In this document: piece after piece, positions 1-7,286 of the stretch
Numbering within the stretch: the first letter of the stretch is position 1
How the letters are laid out: the number at the start of each line of letters is the position of its first letter
Notes under the pieces: generated by a model
Database searches by the model: none
What the model was told of the DNA's origin: nothing
The model's input: the letters and a program-made list of their open reading frames with translations, nothing else
NCBI GenBank assembly: GCA_017420845.1
Contig: JAFQOC010000323.1
Coordinates: 1 to 13,644, forward strand
DNA from: Clostridia bacterium
Lineage (GTDB): Bacteria > Bacillota > Clostridia > Oscillospirales > CAG-272
Direction of reading: 5' to 3'
DNA length: 13,644 bases
Translations under genes and position numbers: made by a program

Positions 1-1005
1 CCCGCCGTCTACTCCGCCCGTATCGAGCTTGCCAAGCACGCAGGTATGGCGGTGATGGAGCTTGTTCGCAAGAATATCTGTCCCCGCGACATCATGACCA
101 AAGAGGCTCTTATGAACGCTTTGACCGTGGATATGGCGCTGGGTTGCTCCACCAACAGTATGCTCCATCTGCCCGCCATCGCCCACGAATGCGGTGTGGA
201 GTTAAATCTCGATATTGCCAACGAGATCAGCGCGGTAACGCCGAACCTCTGCCACCTTGCTCCCGCAGGTCGCACTTATATGGAGGATCTCAACGAGGCA
301 GGCGGTGTCTATGCGGTCATGAACGAGCTGACCAAAAAGAATCTTCTCCATACAGACTGCATGACGGTTACCGGCAAGACGATCGGTGAGAACATTGCGG
401 GATGTATCAATCTCAACCCCGAGGTCATTCACCCGGTGGAAAACCCTTATAGCGAAACAGGCGGTATTGCGGTACTCAAGGGCAACCTTGCTCCCGAAGG
501 AAGCGTGGTCAAGCGCTCTGCCGTTCTTCCCGAAATGCTGGTTCACGAAGGCCCTGCCAAGGTATTTGATTCCGAAGAGGAAGCGCAGGCGGCTATCAAT
601 GCAGGCAAGATCGTAGCAGGTGACGTAGTCGTCATTCGCTACGAAGGCCCCAAGGGCGGTCCCGGCATGCGCGAGATGCTGAACCCCACTTCCGCTATTA
701 TGGGTATGGGGCTTGGCAACAGCGTTGCCCTCATCACCGACGGGCGCTTCAGCGGGGCAACCCGCGGCGCGTGTATCGGTCACGTCACACCCGAGGCAGC
801 CTCGGGCGGTATGATCGGAGTGGTTGAGGATGGCGACATCATCAGCATCAACATTCCCGAAAACACCGTTGAGCTGAAGGTAGACGAGGCGGTCCTTGCC
901 GAGCGAATGAAGAATTTTGTACCCAAGAAAAAAGAGCTGACAGGGTATCTGAAGCGCTATGCGGCTCTCGTTTCGGGCGGTGCTTCGGGGGCAATACTGA
1001 ATTGA
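1..1005 (+). CDS. ilvD: Dihydroxy-acid dehydratase, C-terminal part (5' end outside window)
   Basis: This is the IlvD/Edd family enzyme that dehydrates 2,3-dihydroxy-isovalerate and 2,3-dihydroxy-3-methylvalerate to 2-keto acids in valine, isoleucine and leucine synthesis in the cytoplasm. The reading frame is open from base 1; 334 residues are visible against about 550-560 for the family, so roughly the first 220 residues, including the Fe-S cluster cysteines, lie upstream. Visible family landmarks are KNICPRDIMTKEA (res 24-36), DMALGCSTNSMLH (44-56), and the second IlvD/Edd signature TDGRFSGATRG, with the conserved serine at residue 251 (bases 751-753). The stop TGA at 1003-1005 overlaps the ATG of the next gene by one base, so the two are probably co-transcribed and translationally coupled. 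Identity is certain; only the 5' boundary is missing. Confidence 0.97.
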   Translation, partial: PAVYSARIELAKHAGMAVMELVRKNICPRDIMTKEALMNALTVDMALGCSTNSMLHLPAIAHECGVELNLDIANEISAVTPNLCHLAPAGRTYMEDLNEAGGVYAVMNELTKKNLLHTDCMTVTGKTIGENIAGCINLNPEVIHPVENPYSETGGIAVLKGNLAPEGSVVKRSAVLPEMLVHEGPAKVFDSEEEAQAAINAGKIVAGDVVVIRYEGPKGGPGMREMLNPTSAIMGMGLGNSVALITDGRFSGATRGACIGHVTPEAASGGMIGVVEDGDIISINIPENTVELKVDEAVLAERMKNFVPKKKELTGYLKRYAALVSGGASGAILN

Positions 1006-2171
1006 TGATGAAAGAACTCAAGGACAAATTATTCGCTCTTTGTATTTTCCGCGATCTTTTGGAGGATCGAGTGCTTGACGCGCTGTTTTCCCACATCAAG
1101 CATCCCTCCGTCGCAAGCTATGCCGAATTCGTATCTCTTTTGTATGCGGCCAACGGCGGAGATCTCGGAGAATACGTCAAAGAGCTTTGCATGAACAGCG
1201 AAAACGCTTATGTAAAAACGATCGGCGCAAAGAAATCCGTACCAAGCTATATGCGGGATGCCGTGGAAGCGGAGCTGGAGGTCCTGCAAGAGGTATCCAC
1301 GCTTGATAAGGAAACGCTTTGCGCTCCTCTGAAGTACAACGGATTCCTCCCCAACTTTACAACCACCAAGCTTCGCTTGAAGGACATCTATCTGCATCGC
1401 GCGGAGAATATCGAAAAATACGGCTACGGCATCTATGCAAAGCACAGAATGTTCTACGTGGACGAGGACGGTTGTATCGTTCCCGTTCTACATCCCGATA
1501 AGACCGAGCTTTGTGATCTCGTGGATTATGAGCACGAGCGTCAAATCGTGATAGATAACACAAAAGCATTACTTGTAGGTAAGCCTGCGGCAAACATTCT
1601 GCTTACGGGAGATGCCGGTACAGGTAAATCCTCAACCGTAAAGGCGGTAGCCAATGCGCTGTGGGGAGAGGGGCTTCGCATTATTGAAATGCGGAAGGAT
1701 CAGCTTCGCAGTATTCCCAAGGTTTTGGACGAGCTTTCAAGCAATCCGCTGAAATTCGTGTTGTTCATTGATGACCTTTCGTTCCCCGCGGACGATGATA
1801 ATTTCAACGCGCTAAAGGCTGTGCTCGAAGGCTCGGTTACGGCAAAGTCAAGTAACGTGGTAATTTATGCTACAAGCAATCGTCGGCATATCATAAAGGA
1901 AACCTTTTCTGATAGAGAAGGAGATGATGTTCACCGCAACGATACGATGCAAGAGCTTATATCTCTTTCGGAGCGCTTCGGTATCCATATCACCTTCTCC
2001 AAGCCTAACAAACAGACCTTCTTAAACATCGTTCATCACTTGGCAAAAGAACACGGCATAGATATGCCGGCAGATGAGATTGATCTGCTTGCCGAGCGCT
2101 TTGCACTTGAACGCGGCGGAAGAAGCGCAAGACTTGCAAGGCAATTTATAGATGGGTTACTCGCGAGGTGA
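1005..2171 (+). CDS. DUF815 family AAA-type ATPase
   Basis: 388 residues from the ATG at 1005; the ATG at 1008 and the TTG at 1002 are possible alternative starts. The N-terminal ~175 residues are helical with no motif I recognise. The C-terminal half is a P-loop ATPase: Walker A GDAGTGKSS (res 202-210), Walker B VLFIDD (252-257), a sensor-1-like ATSNRRH (289-295), and an arginine-rich GGRSARLARQF near the end that fits a sensor-2 helix. The order and wording of these motifs match the DUF815 family of uncharacterised bacterial ATPases, commonly about 400 residues. It has no signal peptide or membrane segment, so it is cytoplasmic. The TGATG overlap with ilvD indicates coupled translation, and the next gene starts 7 bases after its stop. 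Function and substrate are unknown; a remodelling or loader role would be speculation. Confidence 0.9.
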   Translation: MMKELKDKLFALCIFRDLLEDRVLDALFSHIKHPSVASYAEFVSLLYAANGGDLGEYVKELCMNSENAYVKTIGAKKSVPSYMRDAVEAELEVLQEVSTLDKETLCAPLKYNGFLPNFTTTKLRLKDIYLHRAENIEKYGYGIYAKHRMFYVDEDGCIVPVLHPDKTELCDLVDYEHERQIVIDNTKALLVGKPAANILLTGDAGTGKSSTVKAVANALWGEGLRIIEMRKDQLRSIPKVLDELSSNPLKFVLFIDDLSFPADDDNFNALKAVLEGSVTAKSSNVVIYATSNRRHIIKETFSDREGDDVHRNDTMQELISLSERFGIHITFSKPNKQTFLNIVHHLAKEHGIDMPADEIDLLAERFALERGGRSARLARQFIDGLLAR

Positions 2172-2178
2172 AAGAGAT

Positions 2179-2610
2179 ATGTATTTTGATGATTTGAAGA
2201 TCGGTATGATGGTGGATATAGCACCTGCCATAATTGAGAAAGAAAAAATGATGGCTTTTGCTCTTGATTACGATCATATTCCGCTTCATACCGACGAGGA
2301 ATATGCCAAGACTACGACCTTCGGCAAGCTGATTGCTCCCGGTGTGATGTCCTTTATGTCGGTATGGGCAAAGTATTTGGAGGTGGACTTTTTCGGTGAA
2401 GAACTGCTTGCAGGAAAATCCACCAAGATCGAATGGTTAAAGCCTGTTTTTGCCGATGATGTGCTTACGGGAAAAGCTACAATAACCAATCTTGTCAAGC
2501 GCAACGCCAAGAACGGACTTGTAGAGGTCACGATCGAAGCCTATAACCAAGACGGTGTACTTGTTTTGACCGACGTTACCGAGGCGATAGTGAAGTGCAG
2601 AATTAGATAG
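2179..2610 (+). CDS. MaoC-like hotdog-fold dehydratase/hydratase
   Basis: A 143-residue single-domain protein. The block at residues 32-55 (DHIPLH, then EEYAK, then FGKLIAPG) is the MaoC/(R)-specific enoyl-CoA hydratase motif. Asp32 and His37 sit where the catalytic Asp-x-x-x-x-His pair lies in that family. The usual Asn of DxNP is replaced by Ile34. The length is typical for bacterial single-hotdog (R)-hydratases, which act as dimers on acyl-CoA thioesters. An upstream in-frame ATG at 2152 lies inside the DUF815 gene; the ATG at 2179 is preferred because GAGGTGAAAGAG at 2165-2176 supplies a ribosome binding site. It is the last gene before the terminator at 2619-2660. The substrate cannot be told from sequence, and no fatty-acid or PHA genes are adjacent. 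Confidence 0.88.
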   Translation: MYFDDLKIGMMVDIAPAIIEKEKMMAFALDYDHIPLHTDEEYAKTTTFGKLIAPGVMSFMSVWAKYLEVDFFGEELLAGKSTKIEWLKPVFADDVLTGKATITNLVKRNAKNGLVEVTIEAYNQDGVLVLTDVTEAIVKCRIR

Positions 2611-2618
2611 AGATAATA

Positions 2619-2660
2619 GCAAAACGCCACCTTAGACTTTCATCTAAGATGGCGTTTTGC
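2619..2660. terminator. Bidirectional intrinsic terminator
   Basis: An inverted repeat with 18-base arms (2619-2636 and 2643-2660) has a 6-base loop (2637-2642) and a single C/A mismatch. The GC-rich core CGCCA/TGGCG is flanked by AAAA on the left and TTTT on the right within the stem, so each strand has an oligo-T run after the core. It sits between the converging MaoC-like gene (+) and the end of the minus-strand operon, as expected for a shared terminator. Confidence 0.85.
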
Positions 2661-2668
2661 TGTTCATA

Positions 2669-2764
2669 TCAGAGCGAAACCTTGACGGCAAATCCGCCGC
2701 TAAAGAAGTAAGTGTTCGTCTGAGTAGCGTTTGGTGGAGATAGATACAGCAAAGTCGAATACTG
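2669..2764 (-). pseudogene. In-frame coding-like tail after the stop of the hybrid ORF
   Basis: Downstream of the TAA at 2765-2767, the same minus-strand frame stays open for 31 codons to a TGA at 2669-2671 and ends in FFSGGFAVKVSL. The tail has a protein-like C-terminal composition but no obvious start codon with a ribosome binding site. It could be the leftover C-terminus of a deleted gene, a remnant exposed by the same rearrangement that made the hybrid ORF, or chance. I do not recognise the family. Confidence 0.3.
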
Positions 2765-3409
2765 TTAGAGAATATCCCCGAACACGTAGAGATAGTAATC
2801 CTCCAAGGACGGCACCACGGTCACGGAATCCTCGGTGGGCTTCACATCGGACAGAATGCGCAGAATCACACCCTGTTCGCCGTTCTGGATATTGACCACT
2901 CGGAATTTTTCCTGCATAGCCTGTACCTCCTCGGCGGCTACCACGGTCTGCCAGACCTGGCCCTCGATCTTTTGTGTCAGCTCGTAGGGGCTGCCGCTGT
3001 CCGAGATCACGCCCTTTTTGAGCATGATGGCCTCGCGGGCGATGAACTCCACGTCGGAAACTACGTGGGTGGCGATAATAACGGTCTTATTCAGCGCAAC
3101 GCTGGCGATGTAGTTACGGATAGCAATTCGCTCATTGGGATTCTTCTCAAGGAATTCTTGCATTTCCTGCTGTACCTTGGGGTAAAACACCTCGTTATAG
3201 TAGGCAGTCAGGCGGTCATACTCGGCTTTCCATGCCTCGGGATCCTCGTTGTAGGCCTCCAGAGCCGCCAACACGTCCTCGGATAGGTCGGTTGCGGGAT
3301 CGTGCTTGGCCTCGGAGTAGGACAAAAGGGCGTTCAAGAGGAACAGGAGGATGAACAGTCCGAGGATGAATTTGTTGCTGATGAGTTTTTTACATTCGAA
3401 TCTGAACAT
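2765..3409 (-). CDS. Hybrid ORF: ABC permease N-terminus joined in frame to ABC ATPase C-terminus (probable degraded gene)
   Basis: 214 residues. Residues 1 to about 89 are homologous to the start of the 787-residue permease encoded upstream: MFRFECKKLISNKF matches MLTFELKKLLGNKF, one membrane helix follows at about 14-31, then a charged extracytoplasmic stretch with EDPEAW matching DDPEGF. From about residue 91 the protein becomes the C-terminal part of an ABC ATPase: NERIAIRNYI (just after the GLDP position), the H-loop ATHVVSDVEF with His115, MLKKG, and the typical ending SLEDYYLYVFGD. Walker A, Q-loop, signature and Walker B are absent. The start has an AGAGGA ribosome binding site and lies 17 bases after lipoprotein 1, so it may still be translated. 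After the single helix, the ATPase piece would probably face outside the cell, so transport function is implausible. The best explanation is an in-frame deletion between a permease gene and a downstream ATPase gene. Confidence 0.8.
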   Translation of the reverse strand: MFRFECKKLISNKFILGLFILLFLLNALLSYSEAKHDPATDLSEDVLAALEAYNEDPEAWKAEYDRLTAYYNEVFYPKVQQEMQEFLEKNPNERIAIRNYIASVALNKTVIIATHVVSDVEFIAREAIMLKKGVISDSGSPYELTQKIEGQVWQTVVAAEEVQAMQEKFRVVNIQNGEQGVILRILSDVKPTEDSVTVVPSLEDYYLYVFGDIL

Positions 3410-3426
3410 ATCTTATTCCTCTTTGT

Positions 3427-4806
3427 CTATTCAGCATTTGAAAAATCCAACACCTTTACCGTACCATTTTGCAAATCAGCCACAGCATAGTGTAAAGGCT
3501 CGTTGGAGCTTTCGGCAAAGTCCTGATTCAGGTGATTCTTAAATTGCTCATAATGGTGATAGGAAAAGTAAACAACCTCACCATCAGCGGTTATGCTGTC
3601 AATGCGAACGGGAACATCCTTGTAAGTCAATTGGAGAACACACTCCTCCTTGTTCTCTCCGATCTTGACACGGTAAATTTTTCCTGCACCTTGGGTTTGA
3701 GCATTCATGGGCTTCTTTTTGTACTCCCATTTCCAGGTATAATAATCCTTCATAGGGTCGTTTTCCATCTCACTCTCGGTCAAGTTGCGCTCATAATAGA
3801 TGTAATCTCCCGAGATGGTACAAGAGTTACCCAGATTGTCTGGAAGATCATAGGTCTTCTTGGTTTGCAGATCGTATACGCAAGATACTGCGGGATAGCG
3901 GTCACCCTTCTTTTGTTGATTGATAACTAAATATCGCTCGGTATATGCTGCGATGCCGTCCCCATTTGTGACAAATTCTTCGTTTTCAAGATTCAGGTCT
4001 GCACGGAAGATCTTCCCACTTTGAGACGAATCCATGTAGTATATCGAATCTTCGATCCATGCGAGTAGGCTGACCGTCTTAGGAATTTCAAAGCGCATTT
4101 CAAATTCCATTGACTTCAGATCGATGGTGTAGATACCTGTTACACCCGCATTATCCTCACTATAAGCTTTGTATTCGACGTATACATGATCCTCGTAAAC
4201 ATAATCAACAACGATCATGTCAAAGTAGACCAAATACCCATCTCCATATTTGTCCTTTACGTAATATTCAGCAATATCATAAATCTCCTGCACATTGTTT
4301 CGTTGAAGATCACAAACATACAGTTTTGTATTCCCATCAAAACGGGACTGGAATATGATCTCCTCGGTTCCAATATACAAGATCTCCGCATCTGACCATA
4401 CACATTCCGCCAACTCATGAGTGCAGAGCGGATCGGCACACCATGCACTGATGTTTCCTGTCAGTTTATTGTAGAAATACATCTGCGGTGTTCCCGACGC
4501 ACCGAGACTGTTTTGATAAACAACGCCTGTAGGAACTATACGCGCACCTAAGGATTGGACATTGCGGGAACTGTTCAAAAACAGGGTTTCCAGATCCTCC
4601 ACGCTTTTGTCCGCGTAGTAGGGCGTGCTTCCGCTCTTGTGAATGGTGGGGGTATCATACTGTTCATCGAGTGGCTTTTCGTAAGCATGAGTGGACTGCT
4701 CCTCCAGTTGATCCTCGTAGTTATTCCTGCGGGAGCAGGATGAGCATGAAGCAAACGAGGACAGCAGCAGTATGCCTGTCAGTGTAATAAGCAAAGTTTT
4801 TTTCAT
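3427..4806 (-). CDS. Secreted lipoprotein 1, beta-propeller-like (DUF5050-like)
   Basis: 459 residues from the ATG at 4804-4806, chosen over a TTG 13 codons upstream because AAAGGA lies just before it and it begins a proper signal peptide. Residues 1-20 form a lipoprotein signal ending FAS, with Cys21 to be lipidated, so the protein should be anchored outside the membrane. A Ser/Cys/charged linker follows, then repeated short beta-strand segments (IYTIDL, IYYMDSS, GKIFRADL, GKIYRVKIG) that suggest a propeller of the DUF5050 or TolB-like kind. Residues 123-135 contain CADPLCTHELAEC, a Cys-x4-Cys-x-His-x4-Cys motif shared with lipoproteins 2 and 3. The C-terminus (YAVADLQNGTVKVLD) matches the ends of the other two. 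It is the most divergent of the three. It lies 64 bases downstream of the permease and may bind or sense something outside the cell; no ligand can be named. Confidence 0.85.
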   Translation of the reverse strand: MKKTLLITLTGILLLSSFASCSSCSRRNNYEDQLEEQSTHAYEKPLDEQYDTPTIHKSGSTPYYADKSVEDLETLFLNSSRNVQSLGARIVPTGVVYQNSLGASGTPQMYFYNKLTGNISAWCADPLCTHELAECVWSDAEILYIGTEEIIFQSRFDGNTKLYVCDLQRNNVQEIYDIAEYYVKDKYGDGYLVYFDMIVVDYVYEDHVYVEYKAYSEDNAGVTGIYTIDLKSMEFEMRFEIPKTVSLLAWIEDSIYYMDSSQSGKIFRADLNLENEEFVTNGDGIAAYTERYLVINQQKKGDRYPAVSCVYDLQTKKTYDLPDNLGNSCTISGDYIYYERNLTESEMENDPMKDYYTWKWEYKKKPMNAQTQGAGKIYRVKIGENKEECVLQLTYKDVPVRIDSITADGEVVYFSYHHYEQFKNHLNQDFAESSNEPLHYAVADLQNGTVKVLDFSNAE

Positions 4807-4870
4807 GATACGTTTCCTTTCGTTATTCTCGAAATAATGTTTCAATGCAATTTTACGGGTATGTGTGTAA

Positions 4871-7234
4871 TTATCCTTTCACCCATTTTCGTCCGCTCCA
4901 CCACACGCACAGTGCCGAGACTCCGACTACAGCAACAGTAAAGGAAACAGCGTAAACGGGTAAATCCATCGCCATTTCCAGATACACGCTTCCCTGCAAC
5001 AAGGCGGTAACATCCATGTACCTGGCGGCGGTCAGTCCCAAGCGGGTCAGCACGAAGGGGAGCAGGGTTACCAACACCGTGACAGACAAGGCGTGGACGG
5101 CCTTTTTCAGTAGCAGAGATACCGACACAGCGGCAACGGTCAGCAGGATGAATCCTATGAGTTTTGTGATCTCATAGGTAATGAAATAGCCCCGCAGGGT
5201 CATGGGTATGGCCAAGTTGGATAGCGTTGCCAAGCTCAATGCAGGCGAATCCCATGCGGGAAGGCTATAGAGCTGATTCATCTTAATGAAATCCAGTGTA
5301 GCGAACAGAATACCCATGGTCAGCGCGAGAGTGATCGCCAGCGCATACTTGGTGACTAGAGTATGCCGCCGTCCCTTGCCTGTGGCGCGGATAATGGGTG
5401 AGATCCCGAAGAACTCCGGCGTAAAGATCCCCACGCCCAGAATGAGCAGGAGTGCGAACAGCAGGTAGTCGAATTTCAGATCAAAGAGCGCATCCCAACC
5501 CGTAGCATAAACGAAATGAGCTTCTTTTCCGGCCTCTTTTTGGGTGAGAATGTAGCTTTCCTGCATTTCCACACGGCTGAGAATGGCATCCCGCACCTTG
5601 GCATCGTAGAGGCTCTTGCGGTATTCATTGTACTCGGTGCCGCTGATCTCTCCCGTTTCAAGGAGGCTCTTCATGCTCTCCTCCTTGGCCTTCAGCTCCT
5701 CTATAGCGGCGCGTTCGGCATCCAGATAGTCGCCCTTGTCCTGCGTCCACTCACCCTCCAGGCGGGTCATGTAGCTTTGGTAGATCACATCCCCCACGGG
5801 CTGGTGGTAGGTCATGTCATCGGTAATGGCGATCTTGATACCAAGGATCAATAGGATCAGCAACAGATACTTGCCCGCCACCAGTAGCTTATGGACTTCA
5901 AAACCAAAGAGGGTACGGGATAGGCAAGGGACGGTCACGGGGGGGAGCTTGATATGTAGGGCTTTCTTGGCCGGAGCCTTCACCGTGTGCGCCCGTCCCG
6001 CACGACAGAACAGGAGGGTGACGGCTACACCCGCGCTCACAAGAACAGCCCCCCACAAAGCGGTCAGGCAGGTCATGTACGGTACGCCCGTCCCAAACAG
6101 ATTGATGGAGTAATACCGTCCGAAGCCCACCGAGGTGTCCATGGCGGTGAACAGGTTGAGCAAACGGACGGGGTGATTGGGGTTGACGTATTCCAGACTG
6201 CTCAATGCAAAATGGATCCCTACGTAAACCACCGACACGGCGTAGGTCATGATGTGACTGCCTATGAGTCGGGAAAGCAGTAAGAGCAGCATTCCCGTGG
6301 CGTTGAGCATCAGCACCTTGATCAGGAGGCTCAAAACCAGATATTCACCCACCGTGATGAGATAAGGACAGTAGTGGTAGCTTTCAAAGACCTGCACGAA
6401 GTCGGAAAGGGGTGAGTAGCCCCCCTGCACAAAGCCGAATATGGCCAGGCTCGCACCGCTATAGATCACTACGGTGAGAACCACCGCAGTGATCAGGGCG
6501 GTCAGTTTCATGAGTATGAGCGGTATATAGCCACGTTTAGTGGTGTGGATGAGGGGGAGTGTACCGCTCTTTTTTTCGTCCAGAAGCAGCCCCGGGATCA
6601 ACACCAGAAGGAACAGCAAAGTGCAGAGGTTGCCGCCCGTGTAGGAGAAATAGGCATCCCAGCCCGATGGGTAGGTGGGATCAAGGGGCAGTTCGCGGTT
6701 GACGGTATAGATGTCGATGATGTCCTGCTGATAGCCGTAGTCGTAGCTGTCTTCGGTCTTGCCCAGCATGACCAGCTCACCTTTGGCTCGATGAGCGGCG
6801 TTCAGCAGGTCGGTAACATTGTCGTAGTAAGCCTTACCCGATTCGGTGGCGCGGTTGAAGTAGATGTAGAGGTTATAGTAGGCGTCGATCTTGGACTGAT
6901 CGTAGTCCTCCCAGTAGTAGGCGAGGTTCATTTCCTCGGAGGGGATCCCCTGCTCGGTTGCGTACTTCATGTATTCGTTTCGCTTACGCTCCCACTCCTG
7001 CTTATAATCCAGAATTGGCTGATATTCGTTTTGCAGAAAGCCCTCGGGATCATCACGGTAGCGGTCGAACATGGCAAGGATCGCCCGCTTTTTATCGGGC
7101 TCCATCTGCTCGGCGGAGGCTTTGGCAGTATTGGCCTCGTAAAGGGACAGCACCGCGTTGATGAGGAACAGCACCGAAAAGAAGATGATGAGAAATTTGT
7201 TGCCGAGGAGCTTTTTGAGTTCAAAAGTCAGCAT
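4871..7234 (-). CDS. ABC-2 type transporter permease with internally duplicated halves
   Basis: 787 residues, an integral membrane protein. Each half has one N-terminal helix (res ~12-32 and ~455-470), a large hydrophilic extracytoplasmic region of about 110-160 residues, a GWDAYF/GWDALF motif (191-196 and 579-584), and then a cluster of helices. After the first helix of each cluster, LDEKKSGTLPLIHTTKRG (218-235) lines up with FTPEFFGISPIIRATGKG (604-621). The protein is therefore two fused copies of an ABC-2 permease unit, like the bacterial export permeases that pair with a CcmA-type ATPase. An AAAGGA site lies 8 bases before the ATG. No intact ATPase gene is present in the window; only an ATPase C-terminus survives in the hybrid ORF at 2765-3409. 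The exported substrate is unknown; peptide or antimicrobial export is a family-level guess. Confidence 0.88.
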   Translation of the reverse strand: MLTFELKKLLGNKFLIIFFSVLFLINAVLSLYEANTAKASAEQMEPDKKRAILAMFDRYRDDPEGFLQNEYQPILDYKQEWERKRNEYMKYATEQGIPSEEMNLAYYWEDYDQSKIDAYYNLYIYFNRATESGKAYYDNVTDLLNAAHRAKGELVMLGKTEDSYDYGYQQDIIDIYTVNRELPLDPTYPSGWDAYFSYTGGNLCTLLFLLVLIPGLLLDEKKSGTLPLIHTTKRGYIPLILMKLTALITAVVLTVVIYSGASLAIFGFVQGGYSPLSDFVQVFESYHYCPYLITVGEYLVLSLLIKVLMLNATGMLLLLLSRLIGSHIMTYAVSVVYVGIHFALSSLEYVNPNHPVRLLNLFTAMDTSVGFGRYYSINLFGTGVPYMTCLTALWGAVLVSAGVAVTLLFCRAGRAHTVKAPAKKALHIKLPPVTVPCLSRTLFGFEVHKLLVAGKYLLLILLILGIKIAITDDMTYHQPVGDVIYQSYMTRLEGEWTQDKGDYLDAERAAIEELKAKEESMKSLLETGEISGTEYNEYRKSLYDAKVRDAILSRVEMQESYILTQKEAGKEAHFVYATGWDALFDLKFDYLLFALLLILGVGIFTPEFFGISPIIRATGKGRRHTLVTKYALAITLALTMGILFATLDFIKMNQLYSLPAWDSPALSLATLSNLAIPMTLRGYFITYEITKLIGFILLTVAAVSVSLLLKKAVHALSVTVLVTLLPFVLTRLGLTAARYMDVTALLQGSVYLEMAMDLPVYAVSFTVAVVGVSALCVWWSGRKWVKG

Positions 7235-7259
7235 GGCGGGTGTCCTTTCTTTTGTAATG

Positions 7260-7281
7260 AGGGGCGGAGATTTCCGCCCCT
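7260..7281 (-). promoter_or_regulatory. GC-rich intergenic hairpin between lipoprotein 2 and permease
   Basis: A perfect 9-base-pair stem (7260-7268 with 7273-7281) has a 4-base loop in the 52-base gap. No T-run follows on the minus strand (TCATTAC instead), so it is not a standard intrinsic terminator. It may stabilise the 3' end of the upstream message, act as a processing site, or tune expression of the permease relative to the regulatory genes upstream. Confidence 0.5.
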
Positions 7282-7286
7282 GTGGG

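Noticed and set aside
202..783. 193-codon open frame on the - strand
   Set aside because: It lies entirely antisense to ilvD, which is certain; such open frames are common opposite GC-rich third positions.
4807..4845. 13-codon N-terminal extension of lipoprotein 1 starting with TTG
   Set aside because: It would put the ribosome binding site inside the coding region and spoil the lipoprotein signal peptide.
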